The notes under the pieces: generated by a model
What the model was told of the DNA's origin: nothing
Databases searched by the model: none
Seen by the model: the letters and a program-made list of their open reading frames with translations, nothing else
Assembly (NCBI RefSeq): GCF_022378335.1
Contig: NZ_JAIQCI010000003.1
Location: 248,001 to 312,000 of the forward strand
Length of the DNA: 64,000 nucleotides
Source of the DNA: Croceicoccus hydrothermalis
GTDB lineage: Bacteria; Pseudomonadota; Alphaproteobacteria; Sphingomonadales; Sphingomonadaceae
Direction of reading: 5' to 3'
Program-made: the position numbers and the translations under genes
In this document: in pieces, positions 44,663 to 54,463 of the stretch
How the letters are laid out: each line of letters opens with the position of its first letter
Position numbering within the stretch: position 1 is the first letter of the stretch

Positions 44663-46492
44663 ATGGCAGATCTGAACCCCGCCGTCGCCCGCGTGACCGA
44701 CCGGATCATCGCCAACAGCAGGGAGAGCCGGCAACGCTATCTCGACCTGATGCGCCGCGAGGGCGACCGCACCCCCGACCGCAGCCAGGTCGCCTGCTCC
44801 AACCTCGCCCACGCGATGGCCGGCATGGGCAATGACAAGGGCGGCGTCGCCGATGCGGCCCGGCCCAATCTCGCCATCGTGACCGCGTATAACGACATGC
44901 TGTCCGCGCATCAGCCCTATGGCCGGTACCCGGAACAGATGAAGCTTTTCGCACGCGAAGTCGGCGCCACGGCGCAGGTCGCGGGCGGCACGCCGGCCAT
45001 GTGCGACGGCGTGACGCAGGGGCAGGACGGCATGGAATTGTCGCTGTTTTCGCGCGACACCATCGCATTGTCGACCGCCGTCGCGTTGAGCCATGAAATG
45101 TATGACGGCATGGCGCTGCTCGGCATTTGCGACAAGATCGTGCCGGGCCTGCTCATCGGCGCGCTGCGGTTCGGGCATCTGGCCTGCATCCTCGTCCCCT
45201 CCGGCCCGATGCCGAGCGGAATCACCAACAGCCAGAAGCAGAAGACGCGCCAGCTTTACGCAGAGGGCAAGGTCGGGCGGGACGAGTTGCTGGCGTCGGA
45301 AAACGCGTCCTACCATTCGCCGGGCACCTGCACGTTTTACGGCACCGCCAATTCGAACCAGATGATGATGGAGATGATGGGCCTGCACATGCCGGCGGCC
45401 GCCTTCGTCACGCCCGGCACGCAATTGCGCACGCAGCTGACCCGTGCGGCGGTGCACCGGCTCGCGAAAATCTCGACCAAGGGCGACGATCCGCGCCCGC
45501 TCGCCGAATGCGTCGATGAAAAGGCGATCGTCAACGCGGTCGCCGGCCTGCTGGCGACCGGCGGATCGACCAATCACGTGCTGCACATCCCCGCCTTTGC
45601 CCGCGCCGCCGGGGTCATCATTGACTGGCAGGACATCGACGAATTGTCGAAGGCGGTCCCGCTCATCGCGCGCGTCTACCCCAACGGGCAGGGCGACGTG
45701 AACCATTTCCACGCGGCGGGCGGCATGGGCTATGTCATTCGCGAACTGCTCGACAACGGGCTCGCGCATGAGGACATCCGCACCGTGGGCGGCGACAGCC
45801 TGCGCGATTATGCGAGCGAACCGTCGATGGAGGGGGACGCGCTGGTCTGGCACCCCGCGCCCGCGCAATCGGGCGACGACGAAATGCTCAAACCCGCGAC
45901 CGACCCGTTTCAGCCCGATGGCGGCATGCGCCTGCTCACCGGCAATCTGGGCCGTGCGACGATCAAGACCAGCGCGGTGAAACGCGAACGCTGGACCGTG
46001 GAGGCGCCCTGCCGCGTCTTCCACACGCAGGAAGCCGTCACGAAGGCGTTCAAGGATGGCGAGCTGGAACGCGATGTCGTCGTCGTCGTCCGGTTCCAGG
46101 GGCCGCGTGCCAATGGCATGCCCGAATTGCACAAGCTGACCCCGGCGCTCGGCGTGTTGCAGGATCGCGGCTTCAACGTGGCGCTCGTCACCGACGGGCG
46201 CATGTCCGGCGCATCGGGCAAGGTGCCCGCCGCCATCCACTGCACGCCGGAGGCGCTGCCCGATGCCGCGGGCAATGCCGGGCCGCTCTCGCTGTTGCAG
46301 GATGGCGATATCGTGCGCGTCGATGCGGCATCGGGCACATTGTCCACCAGTGCCGACCTGTCCGCGCGCACCCCTGCCCCCGCCCCCGAGCCGGCGATGG
46401 GCGTGGGCCGCGAATTGTTCGCCATGATGCGCGCCGGTGCCGATGGCGCGGAAAAGGGCGCCTCCGCCATCCTCGCCCACGCCGGGCTCTGA
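44663..46492 (+). CDS. edd: Phosphogluconate dehydratase
   Basis: The 609-residue iron-sulfur dehydratase converts 6-phosphogluconate to KDPG, the key step of the Entner-Doudoroff pathway. It belongs to the IlvD/Edd family, with [40 protein letters not shown] (Fe-S Cys) and [13 protein letters not shown]. Length is typical. The ribosome site AAAGAGG lies before ATG 44663. A hairpin with a perfect 9-bp stem precedes it. Confidence 0.97.
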   Translation: MADLNPAVARVTDRIIANSRESRQRYLDLMRREGDRTPDRSQVACSNLAHAMAGMGNDKGGVADAARPNLAIVTAYNDMLSAHQPYGRYPEQMKLFAREVGATAQVAGGTPAMCDGVTQGQDGMELSLFSRDTIALSTAVALSHEMYDGMALLGICDKIVPGLLIGALRFGHLACILVPSGPMPSGITNSQKQKTRQLYAEGKVGRDELLASENASYHSPGTCTFYGTANSNQMMMEMMGLHMPAAAFVTPGTQLRTQLTRAAVHRLAKISTKGDDPRPLAECVDEKAIVNAVAGLLATGGSTNHVLHIPAFARAAGVIIDWQDIDELSKAVPLIARVYPNGQGDVNHFHAAGGMGYVIRELLDNGLAHEDIRTVGGDSLRDYASEPSMEGDALVWHPAPAQSGDDEMLKPATDPFQPDGGMRLLTGNLGRATIKTSAVKRERWTVEAPCRVFHTQEAVTKAFKDGELERDVVVVVRFQGPRANGMPELHKLTPALGVLQDRGFNVALVTDGRMSGASGKVPAAIHCTPEALPDAAGNAGPLSLLQDGDIVRVDAASGTLSTSADLSARTPAPAPEPAMGVGRELFAMMRAGADGAEKGASAILAHAGL

Positions 46493-46558
46493 CGCCTCAC
46501 CTTGCCGCCGGGCGATGCCGCCGGGCCTATATGACTGCCCTACACAGGAGCCACGACC

Positions 46559-47173
46559 ATGACCCAGATCCGCGACATCATGACAAAGGCGCCGGTGATC
46601 CCCGTGCTGGTCGTCGAGCATATCGACCATGCCATCCCGCTGGCCGAAGCGCTGGTCGAAGGGGGGCTGCCGTGCCTTGAGGTCACATTGCGCACCGATT
46701 GCGCGCTCGACGCGATTCGCGCGATGAAGAGCGTCGACGGCGCCATCGTGGGTGCGGGCACCGTACTCAACGAGCGCGACCTGGCGGCGGTGGAAAAGGC
46801 GGGCGCCGAATTCGTGATCTCGCCCGGCCTGACACAGCCGCTGGGCAAGGCCGCGATCGCGAGCGGCATTCCCTTCCTCCCCGGCACGGCCAATGCCTCC
46901 GACATCATGCGCGGCATGGACATGGGCCTCACCCATTTCAAATTCTTCCCGGCCGAAGCGAATGGCGGCCTGCCTGCTTTGAAAGCGATCGCCGGGCCGT
47001 TCGGCACCGTCGCCTTCTGCCCCACCGGCGGGATTTCGGCCGAAACCGCGCCCGAATGGCTCGCCCATCCGCAGATCCTGTGCGTCGGCGGTAGCTGGGT
47101 CGCGCCCAAGGGTGCGCCGGACAAGGGCAAGATCGTGGCGCTCGCCCAAAAGGCCGCGGAGCTCGGCGCATGA
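46559..47173 (+). CDS. eda: KDPG aldolase (2-dehydro-3-deoxyphosphogluconate aldolase)
   Basis: The 204-residue enzyme cleaves KDPG to pyruvate and glyceraldehyde-3-phosphate. The Schiff-base Lys lies in LTHFKFFPAEANGG (about 127), with the upstream GAGTVLNE and IPFLPGTANASDI. An AGGAG site precedes the ATG. The stop overlaps the next start (ATGA at 47170-47173), so ppc is translationally coupled. Confidence 0.97.
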   Translation: MTQIRDIMTKAPVIPVLVVEHIDHAIPLAEALVEGGLPCLEVTLRTDCALDAIRAMKSVDGAIVGAGTVLNERDLAAVEKAGAEFVISPGLTQPLGKAAIASGIPFLPGTANASDIMRGMDMGLTHFKFFPAEANGGLPALKAIAGPFGTVAFCPTGGISAETAPEWLAHPQILCVGGSWVAPKGAPDKGKIVALAQKAAELGA

Positions 47174-49956
47174 GCCCGAAGATCGAGAAACTGCACGAAC
47201 GGCTGCGCGAACTGCATCAGCGCACGCGCGAAACGCCGATGTTCAACCCGGTGTTTCAGCTCGGCCTGGAATTCAGCCGCGACCTCGAATCGGGCGAAAC
47301 CGATCTTCGCGAGCTGGACAGGCTGGTCTCCGCGCTCGAGTGCGAGGGGATGCAGGCGCGCGCGCACAAGCTGCACCGCATGCTCGAACCGATCGCGACC
47401 GACGCCAATCTCGCCAGCTTCGACCCGCGCGAGGGTGAGACATTCGCCGATTACGCGGCGCGGTTCGGCACGCCGCTCATGCATGTGGTGTTCACCGCGC
47501 ACCCGACCTTCCTCCTCACCCCGGCGCAGGCGAATGCCGTGACCGAGGCGGCGAGCAAGGGCGACGTCGACGGCGACCAGGTGTGCACCGCCCCGCACGA
47601 ACGGGTGCAGATCACGCTGGATTCCGAACACGATGCCGCCATGCGCGCCATCGAACGCGCGCAGGGCGCCCGCGACCGCGTCGTGCGCCACATGTTCGAA
47701 ACCGCGCGCGATCGCTGGCCCGAGGATTGGCGCACGCTCAAACCCGTGCCGCTGCGGCTGGCGACATGGGTCGGCTACGACATGGACGGCCGCACCGATA
47801 TCGGGTGGAACACGTCGATCCGCTACCGGCTTCAGGAAAAGGCGGAGCGGCTCGCGGGCTATGCCGGGATGCTGTCCGCCGCCGCGCCCGACATTGCGGG
47901 CAAGCTTGCCGCCGCGGCCGACCATACCTCGCGCATGGCGGTCTTGTTCGGGAAGGACATGTCCGACCCCGCCGCGCTGTCGCACGCGGCCAATTCGCTG
48001 ACCGCGGATGATGATGCGAAGATCACCACGCTGGAACCGATCATCGCCGGGCTCGAAGGGCGTGCGCAGGATGCCGATGACGACACGGCGACCACGCTGC
48101 TGACCACCGTGGCGGCGATGCGGGCCGACGGGCTCGGCATGGGGCACATTCATTTCCGGGTGAACGCTTCGCAATTGAAGAACGCGATCCGCCGCCGCGT
48201 CGATCCGCAAAACCGCCTCGACCTGTCGAGCCAGGCGGCGCTGAGCGCGATCCGCACCGCGATCGAGGAGCTGACCCCGCTTCAGAGCAATTTCGCCGCG
48301 CTGGGGATCGAGGCATCGACGGCCATCCGCCAGTTCCTCGCGATGCAGCAAATCCTCACGCATATCGACGCCGATGCGCCGATCCGCATGTTGATCGCGG
48401 AATGCGAGCAGCCGCAGACCGTGCTTGCCGCGCTCTATTTCGCGCGATTGTTCGGGGTGGAGGACAAGGTCGATGTCTCGCCTTTGTTCGAGACGGAGGC
48501 CGCGCTCGAACATGGGGGGCGCTTCCTCGATGCGCTCCTCGCCGAGGAGGTGTTCCAGACATATGCCCGCCGCCGGGGGCGCATCGCGATCCAGACCGGG
48601 TTTTCCGACGCCGGCCGTTTCGTGGGGCAGATCCCGGCAAGCCTCGCCATCGAACGGCTGCAGGGGCGGCTGGCCGAGGCGATGGACGCCAACGGGCTGA
48701 ACGAGGTGGCCGCGCTGATCTTCAACACCCATGGCGAGGGGATGGGCCGCGGGGCGCATCCCGCCTCGATGAAGGACAGGCTGGAATGGCCATTGTCGCC
48801 ATGGGCGCGGCGGCGGTTCGTGCGGCGCGCGATCCGGCTGGAGCCGGAAGTGAGTTTCCAGGGGGGCGATGGCTACATGTGGTTCGGCACGCCAGAACTC
48901 GCGCTCGCCACGCTGGCGCGCATGGCGGACAATCCGCCCAACACCGCCGATCCCGACGTGCCGACCGACATGTTCTACAGGCGGACGGACCTTTCCCTCG
49001 ATTTCTACCGCGCGATCCGGCGGGTGCAGCACAACCATTTGATCAGCCGGACCTATTCGCGCGCGATCACGGCCTTTGGCCTCGGCCTGCTCAACGACAC
49101 GGGGTCGCGCCGGTCGCGGCGGCAGTCCGACCTGTCCGCGGACCGCGAGATGAGCCTGCGCCAGATCCGCGCGATTCCGCACAATGCGATTCTGCAGCAA
49201 CTGGGCTATCCGGTGAACATCATCGCGGGTTTCGGCACCGCCGCCGACGCCAATCGCGAGGAAATCGCCAACCTGCTCAGCGAAAGCGAGCGCGGACAGC
49301 AATTGCTCCGCCTCGTGCGCAGTTCGGATGCGCTCGCCAGCATCAAGACCGTCGCGGCCTTCGGCGAATTGTTCAACTCCGCCTACTGGGCCAGCCGCCC
49401 CTATCGTGGCACGGAAACGCATCTGACCGATGCATGTCTCGACCTTGCCGAAATGCTGACCAAGGATGACCGCACGGGCGTGTTCCGGCGGCTGGCCTCG
49501 CGGCTGCGCGTCGATGCGCTGCATTTTCACCGGCTGCTGGAGGCGATGCCCGGCGCGAAGGAGGAGTGGGGCATGCCGCTCTCCGACCGGGAGCACAAGC
49601 GCCGCACCATCGGCGTATTGCAGGCGATCCGGCTGGCCTTGTTGCAGCACATGTTCCTGCGCGCGGTGCAGATGCCGGCCTTCAGCCGGTCGAACGACAT
49701 CAGCCGCGAGGACGTGCTCGAAATGGTGTTCACGCTCCGGATCGAGGATGCGCTGGCACAGATGCGGCGCGCGTTTCCCGTCACCTTCCCGTCCATCGAC
49801 GATTTCGACGTTGACGCGCCGAGCGAATATCCCGACGGCGGCGACGGCGGCTACCGCGCGATCCACCGCGACTATATCGAACCGATCGAGCAGGCCTACG
49901 CGCTCGTCCTGCGCATCGGGACGGCGATCGCCAACGAATTCGGCGCGCACGGGTAG
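47170..49956 (+). CDS. ppc: Phosphoenolpyruvate carboxylase family protein, divergent
   Basis: The 928-residue protein aligns along its length with PEP carboxylase, which carboxylates PEP to oxaloacetate. It retains TAHPT (about 110, catalytic His region). However, motifs that are nearly invariant in the family differ. The canonical SDSxKDAG segment reads SDAGRFVG (Lys replaced by Arg). The FHGRGGxxGRGG loop reads FNTHGEGMGRGAHP (first Arg replaced). The C-terminal NTG is absent (ends EFGAHG). Some sphingomonad homologues carry similar changes, so this may be a lineage-specific form with altered or regulated activity. It is coupled to eda. Confidence 0.75.
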   Translation: MSPKIEKLHERLRELHQRTRETPMFNPVFQLGLEFSRDLESGETDLRELDRLVSALECEGMQARAHKLHRMLEPIATDANLASFDPREGETFADYAARFGTPLMHVVFTAHPTFLLTPAQANAVTEAASKGDVDGDQVCTAPHERVQITLDSEHDAAMRAIERAQGARDRVVRHMFETARDRWPEDWRTLKPVPLRLATWVGYDMDGRTDIGWNTSIRYRLQEKAERLAGYAGMLSAAAPDIAGKLAAAADHTSRMAVLFGKDMSDPAALSHAANSLTADDDAKITTLEPIIAGLEGRAQDADDDTATTLLTTVAAMRADGLGMGHIHFRVNASQLKNAIRRRVDPQNRLDLSSQAALSAIRTAIEELTPLQSNFAALGIEASTAIRQFLAMQQILTHIDADAPIRMLIAECEQPQTVLAALYFARLFGVEDKVDVSPLFETEAALEHGGRFLDALLAEEVFQTYARRRGRIAIQTGFSDAGRFVGQIPASLAIERLQGRLAEAMDANGLNEVAALIFNTHGEGMGRGAHPASMKDRLEWPLSPWARRRFVRRAIRLEPEVSFQGGDGYMWFGTPELALATLARMADNPPNTADPDVPTDMFYRRTDLSLDFYRAIRRVQHNHLISRTYSRAITAFGLGLLNDTGSRRSRRQSDLSADREMSLRQIRAIPHNAILQQLGYPVNIIAGFGTAADANREEIANLLSESERGQQLLRLVRSSDALASIKTVAAFGELFNSAYWASRPYRGTETHLTDACLDLAEMLTKDDRTGVFRRLASRLRVDALHFHRLLEAMPGAKEEWGMPLSDREHKRRTIGVLQAIRLALLQHMFLRAVQMPAFSRSNDISREDVLEMVFTLRIEDALAQMRRAFPVTFPSIDDFDVDAPSEYPDGGDGGYRAIHRDYIEPIEQAYALVLRIGTAIANEFGAHG

Positions 49957-49986
49957 GGATCGGCAAAGGGGGCGGAGGCACAGGGC

Positions 49987-50967
49987 ATGTGGGCGCGTTT
50001 CCGCCCCGATCCCTTCGTGGTCGGGCTGCTGCTGACCGTGGGGATCGCATCGGTCCTGCCCGCGCGCGGTTGGGCGGCGCCCGTCGTGGCGTTCGTTGCC
50101 GATGCGGCCATCGTGTTCCTGTTCTTCCTCCACGGCGCGAAACTGTCGCGCGCCGCGATCGTGCGGGGCGTCACGCATTGGCGGCTGCATCTCACCGTGC
50201 TGGCCATGACATTCGCGGTGTTTCCGCTGCTCGGTCTTGCACTGGCCGCGCTGCCCGCGATCGACCCTGATCTGGCAACAGGCGTGCTGTTCCTGTCCGC
50301 CGCGCCGTCCACGGTGCAGAGCAGCGTCGCCTTTACCGCGATCGCCGGCGGCAATGTCGCGGGCGCGGTATGCGCGGCGGCGCTGTCGAACCTGCTCGGC
50401 GTGGTGGTGACGCCGTTGCTGGTGACCGTGCTGATCGGGGGGGACGGCGGCGCGCATGTGTCGGGCGTGGCGGCGGTGACCATCGCCCTGCAACTCGTCG
50501 CGCCCTTTGCCATCGGCCACGCGATGCGCCCGTGGATCGGCACCTGGATCGAGGGGCGCAAGCGGCTCGTTTCCTATGCGGACCGGGGGGCGATCCTGAT
50601 GGTGGTCTATGCCGCGTTCGGCGCCGCGGTGGTGGAGGGGTTGTGGCAACGCACCGGGCCGGGCGAGATTGCGCTGATCCTTGGGCTGTCGGTCGTGCTG
50701 CTGCTGGTCGTGCTCGTCATATCGTGGGTCGGATCGGGCTGGCTCGGTTTCGCGCGGGAGGATCGCATCGTCGTGCAATTCTGCGGGTCGAAGAAAAGCC
50801 TCGCCGCCGGCGTGCCCATTGCAGGCGTGCTGTTTCCCGCGGCCACGGTGGGTTTCATCATCCTCCCGCTCATGGTGTTTCACCAGGTGCAATTGATCGC
50901 CTGCGCCTGGCTTGCCCGCCGTTACGCATCGCGCATGGGCCAGCCGCCCGCGCAAAAGGCCGATTGA
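49987..50967 (+). CDS. SBF-type (bile acid:sodium symporter-like) transporter
   Basis: The 326-residue membrane protein has about ten hydrophobic segments. The SBF-like signature region LSAAPSTVQSSVAFTAIAGGNVAGAVCAAALSNLLGVVVTPLL matches the bile acid:sodium symporter/arsenite (SBF_like) superfamily. The substrate is unknown. Homologues may move organic acids or pantothenate-type anions. It stands 30 bases after ppc on the same strand and before argB. Confidence 0.8.
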   Translation: MWARFRPDPFVVGLLLTVGIASVLPARGWAAPVVAFVADAAIVFLFFLHGAKLSRAAIVRGVTHWRLHLTVLAMTFAVFPLLGLALAALPAIDPDLATGVLFLSAAPSTVQSSVAFTAIAGGNVAGAVCAAALSNLLGVVVTPLLVTVLIGGDGGAHVSGVAAVTIALQLVAPFAIGHAMRPWIGTWIEGRKRLVSYADRGAILMVVYAAFGAAVVEGLWQRTGPGEIALILGLSVVLLLVVLVISWVGSGWLGFAREDRIVVQFCGSKKSLAAGVPIAGVLFPAATVGFIILPLMVFHQVQLIACAWLARRYASRMGQPPAQKAD

Positions 50968-51003
50968 TTCGCCGCATCCGGTGGTGCAAAGCCCATCCCC
51001 GAC

Positions 51004-51918
51004 ATGACCGAACCCGCAAACAGCCCTCTCGACACGAACACCATGCTCGCCAAGGCGGAAATCCTTGTCGAGGCGCTTCCCTATATGAAGCGATATGCCG
51101 GGCGCACCTTCGTCATCAAATATGGGGGCCATGCGATGGGCGATCCCGAGGCGGCACGCGATTTTGCCGAGGATGTCGTATTGCTGGGCGCGGTGGGCAT
51201 CAATGTCGTGGTCGTGCACGGCGGGGGTCCGCAGATCGGCGCCATGCTGAAAAAGCTGGGCGTGGAATCGAGCTTTGTCGACGGGCTGCGCGTGACGGAC
51301 AAGGAAACCGCGCAGGTCGCCGAAATGGTGCTTTCGGGCGCGATCAACAAGGAGCTGGTCGGCTGGATCCATGGCGCGGGGGGCCGCGCGCTCGGCATTT
51401 CGGGCAAGGATGGCGGCATGGTCACCGCGCGCAAGGTGACCCGCACCCGCAAGCGTCCCGACAGCAATATCGAGCAGGCCGTGGATCTGGGCTTCGTGGG
51501 CGAGCCCGAACATCTCGACACGCGGATCATCGAGACGGCCGTGTCGTCGGGGCTGATCCCGGTGATCGCGCCCATTGGGGCGGATCGCGAGGGGCATACC
51601 TACAACATCAATGCCGATACGATGGCGGGCGCGGTCGCGGCGGCGATGGGCGCGGCGAGGCTGTTCCTGCTGACCGATGTGGCGGGCGTGATGGACAAGG
51701 ACGGCGCGTTGCTCACCGATCTCACGCCGCAGGACATCGACCGGCTCGAGGATGACGGCACGATTTCAGGCGGCATGATCCCCAAGCTTCAGACCTGCGT
51801 GCAGGCGGTCGAGGCCGGGTGCGAGGCGGCCGTCGTGCTCGACGGGCGGGTGCCGCATGGCATGTTGCTCGAAATTTTTACCGAAAAGGGCGCGGGTACG
51901 CTTATAAGAGCGCAATGA
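51004..51918 (+). CDS. argB: Acetylglutamate kinase
   Basis: The 304-residue enzyme phosphorylates N-acetylglutamate, the second step of arginine synthesis. It has the amino-acid-kinase motifs FVIKYGGHAMGD, VVHGGGPQIGAML, LTDVAGVM and the C-terminal VQAVEAGCEAAVVLDGRVPHGMLLEIF. Length fits the feedback-regulated type with an N-terminal helix. Note that arginine degradation genes (astA, astB) are also in the window. The next gene starts within its stop (ATGATG at 51915). Confidence 0.97.
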   Translation: MTEPANSPLDTNTMLAKAEILVEALPYMKRYAGRTFVIKYGGHAMGDPEAARDFAEDVVLLGAVGINVVVVHGGGPQIGAMLKKLGVESSFVDGLRVTDKETAQVAEMVLSGAINKELVGWIHGAGGRALGISGKDGGMVTARKVTRTRKRPDSNIEQAVDLGFVGEPEHLDTRIIETAVSSGLIPVIAPIGADREGHTYNINADTMAGAVAAAMGAARLFLLTDVAGVMDKDGALLTDLTPQDIDRLEDDGTISGGMIPKLQTCVQAVEAGCEAAVVLDGRVPHGMLLEIFTEKGAGTLIRAQ

Positions 51919-52433
51919 TGGTGAAAAACGCTACTTTCCTCGCGCTTTGTGCGCTCGCCCTGTCGGCCTGCGACGGGGGAACGGACCCGACGCCGGTGCA
52001 GGAAAGCGCCGCGCCCGCACCGACGCCGACGCCGACCCCCACGCCGACCCCGACCCACACGGCATTCAACGCCGATCTGCCCGGCCCGGACGAAACCGAT
52101 CCGCAGGCGCTGCTCGATTACTGGCAACAGGCGGTCGAGGCGAACGAGCGCGAGGCCGCACGGCGCGCCTGGCGCAGCGACGTGCGCGGCGGCGGCACCG
52201 CGCCGCGCTGGTCCAATCTGAGCGATATTACCGTGACCTTCGGCGAAGGCCGGGCCGAGGGGGCGGCGGGCTCGTCCTATTACCAGGTCCCGGTAAAAAT
52301 CGCGGGCCGCGGCGTCGATCAGACGGATCAGACGCTGGCGGGCACGATGACCCTGCGCAGGGTCAATGACGTGCCGGGCGCCGATTCCGGACAGCTGAGC
52401 TGGCGGATCGAGAGCATCAAGTTCGACAACTAA
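51915..52433 (+). CDS. Predicted lipoprotein of unknown function
   Basis: The 172-residue protein has a lipoprotein signal (LALCALALSACDGG). A low-complexity Pro-Thr run of about 13 residues lies near residues 40-55, and a C-terminal globular region of about 115 residues follows. I do not recognise the fold. Alternating PT stretches usually act as flexible wall-spanning linkers. It is coupled to argB by a 4-base overlap, though a functional link is unlikely. Confidence 0.7.
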   Translation: MMVKNATFLALCALALSACDGGTDPTPVQESAAPAPTPTPTPTPTPTHTAFNADLPGPDETDPQALLDYWQQAVEANEREAARRAWRSDVRGGGTAPRWSNLSDITVTFGEGRAEGAAGSSYYQVPVKIAGRGVDQTDQTLAGTMTLRRVNDVPGADSGQLSWRIESIKFDN

Positions 52434-52542
52434 GGCCCCGCCCTGCACGACGCAGGGGTATTGCGGAGTTGATGCGACGCCGTCTTCTCGGCTAGACGAG
52501 GCCCGTTCCCCGACCGCCATCGAGCCCAAGGATATTGCCGCC

Positions 52543-52836
52543 GTGCTGCTGCTGACCCTCATACAGATCGTCGACCTGCTGGTCTCGGTCATCGTGTTTC
52601 TCGTGATTGCGCAATTCGTGCTGTCGCTGCTGATCTCGTTCAACGTGGTCAACACCTCGAACCAGTTCGTCGCCGCGATCTACAGCGCGGTGACGGCCCT
52701 GCTCGATCCGATCCTGCGCCCGATCCGGCGGATCATGCCCAGCACCGGCGCCATCGATTTCAGCCCGCTGGTCCTGCTCATCGGGTTGCAGATCCTGCAG
52801 ATCGTGCTCAACAATCTTGCCGCGTCGGGGTATTGA
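52543..52836 (+). CDS. yggT: YggT family membrane protein
   Basis: The 97-residue protein has two hydrophobic blocks ([28 protein letters not shown] and [21 protein letters not shown]) flanking [25 protein letters not shown], the YggT signature. These proteins help in osmotic-stress or division-related roles of unclear nature. The start is GTG at 52543. It is 4 bases before folD, so the two are probably co-transcribed. Confidence 0.88.
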   Translation: MLLLTLIQIVDLLVSVIVFLVIAQFVLSLLISFNVVNTSNQFVAAIYSAVTALLDPILRPIRRIMPSTGAIDFSPLVLLIGLQILQIVLNNLAASGY

Positions 52837-52840
52837 CCCG

Positions 52841-53725
52841 ATGGCCACGCTGATCGACGGAAAGGCATTCGCCGCCTCGCTGCGCGAGCGGATCGCGGGC
52901 GAAACCGCCGGATTTACCGCGAAGACGGGCCGCAAACCCGGCCTCGCCGTCGTTCTCGTCGGCGAGGATGCGGCGAGCCAGGTCTATGTCCGGTCGAAGC
53001 ACAAGGCGTGCATCGCCGCGGGCATGGAAAGTTTTGAACATCGCCTTCCCGCCGATACGGCCGAGGCCGACCTCCTCAGCCTCGTGGCGCAATTGAACGG
53101 CGATGAAAGTGTCGACGGCATCCTGGTGCAATTGCCGCTCCCCAAAGGCATGGACGAGAATGCGGTCATCCAGGCGATCGACCCGGACAAGGACGTCGAC
53201 GGTTTCACCACCGCGAGCGCGGGCCGCCTGCTGACGGGCCTGCCCGGGTTCGTCGCGTGCACGCCGCTCGGCTGCCTGATGCTGCTCAGGGATGTGCTGG
53301 GCGATCTTTCGGGCAAATCCGCCGTGGTGATCGGACGCTCCAACATCGTGGGCAAGCCGATGGCGCAATTGCTCCTGCGCGAAAGCTGCACCGTGACCAT
53401 TGCGCACAGCCGCACGCGCGACCTTCCCGAAACGGTGCGCGGCGCCGATATCGTGGTGGCCGCGGTGGGCCGCCCCGAAATGGTGAAGGGCGACTGGCTG
53501 AAGCCCGGCGCGACCGTCATCGACGTCGGCATCAATCGCGTGCCGGGCGAAGAAGAGGGCAAGACGCGCCTCGTCGGGGATGTCGATTTCGCTTCTGCCA
53601 AGGATGTCGCGGGCGCCATCACCCCGGTTCCGGGCGGGGTCGGCCCGATGACGATCGCGTGCCTTCTGCACAATACGCTCGACGCCGCGTGCCGGCGCGA
53701 GGGCATGGACCGCGCGGCGCTGTGA
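52841..53725 (+). CDS. folD: Methylenetetrahydrofolate dehydrogenase / cyclohydrolase
   Basis: The 294-residue bifunctional enzyme interconverts one-carbon folates. It has [19 protein letters not shown] (catalytic Lys), [13 protein letters not shown], and the NADP-binding [17 protein letters not shown] with [15 protein letters not shown] at the end. Length is typical. Its stop overlaps the next start by one base. It gives one-carbon units for purN among others. Confidence 0.96.
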   Translation: MATLIDGKAFAASLRERIAGETAGFTAKTGRKPGLAVVLVGEDAASQVYVRSKHKACIAAGMESFEHRLPADTAEADLLSLVAQLNGDESVDGILVQLPLPKGMDENAVIQAIDPDKDVDGFTTASAGRLLTGLPGFVACTPLGCLMLLRDVLGDLSGKSAVVIGRSNIVGKPMAQLLLRESCTVTIAHSRTRDLPETVRGADIVVAAVGRPEMVKGDWLKPGATVIDVGINRVPGEEEGKTRLVGDVDFASAKDVAGAITPVPGGVGPMTIACLLHNTLDAACRREGMDRAAL

Positions 53726-54456
53726 TGCGGGGCATCGGCCTCGCCATGCTCGCCGCAGCGGCGCTGTCTGCCTGCGCGGGGCCGGGCGGCGGGGCCGCAT
53801 CCACCCGCGCCGACGATGCGGCGTTCATGGCGCTGCCCCCCATTGCGGAGCCGGGCGCCGTCGCCGCGACTGAGATCGCCTTTGCCCGCGCCGCCCGCGA
53901 ACAGGGGCAGTGGACGGCGTTTCGCGACTATGCCGCCGATGATGCGATCCTGTTCGTGCCGGGCCGGGTGGGCGCGCGCGAATGGCTTCGCGACCGCCCC
54001 AATCCGCCCCAGGCCGCCGATTGGCGCCCGCGCGAATTGTGGACCAGCTGCGACGGGTCCATCGCCGTGACCGAAGGGGGCTGGCAACGCTGGGACGGGA
54101 CGCGGGGGTGGTTCACCACCGTCTGGAAGCGTCAGCGCGACGGCTCCTATCGCTATGTCATGAACCATGGCGACACCACGAAGGGGCGCGTCCGCACCGG
54201 GGAGGCGCTCGACGCGCATGTCGCGCAATGCCCGGATCGCGACTGGTTGCCACCCATCGCGCTGAACACCGTCGCCCCGGTGGAGGGCGACTGGTTCGGC
54301 GGCGCGTCGGATGATGGCACGCTGCGCTGGGGCGGGCGGGTCGATCCGTGGGGCGGCCGCATCGTGACGGTCGATGTGTTCGACGGGGAAGAATTCGTCC
54401 GCGTCCTGCATCAGACGGTGCCCCCGCCGGGCGCCGGCATCGCAAGAGAGCAGTGA
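53725..54456 (+). CDS. Predicted lipoprotein, NTF2/SnoaL-like
   Basis: The 243-residue protein has a lipoprotein signal (LAAAALSACAG). Its domain looks like the DUF4440/SnoaL NTF2 fold (AREQGQWTAFRDYAADDAILFVPGRVGAREWL, then GWQRWDGTRGWFTTVWKRQRDGSYRYVMNHGD). Its function is unknown. It starts one base inside the folD stop (tgatg). Confidence 0.7.
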   Translation: MRGIGLAMLAAAALSACAGPGGGAASTRADDAAFMALPPIAEPGAVAATEIAFARAAREQGQWTAFRDYAADDAILFVPGRVGAREWLRDRPNPPQAADWRPRELWTSCDGSIAVTEGGWQRWDGTRGWFTTVWKRQRDGSYRYVMNHGDTTKGRVRTGEALDAHVAQCPDRDWLPPIALNTVAPVEGDWFGGASDDGTLRWGGRVDPWGGRIVTVDVFDGEEFVRVLHQTVPPPGAGIAREQ

Positions 54457-54463
54457 GCCAGAC

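Noticed and set aside
43007-47149. A 1380-codon minus-strand open frame opposite zwf-edd-eda
   Set aside because: Same antisense effect; no start signal or recognisable motif, and the plus-strand genes are certain.
46540-51597. A 1685-codon minus-strand open frame
   Set aside because: It lies wholly opposite eda, ppc, the SBF gene and argB, all with clear domains. Long antisense frames are common in GC-rich DNA, and its His/Arg/Gln-rich product has no domain.
52010-52070. Repeated ccgacgccgaccccc units, considered as a tandem repeat or CRISPR-like array
   Set aside because: They code for the Pro-Thr linker of a lipoprotein, are too short for a CRISPR array, and have no spacers.
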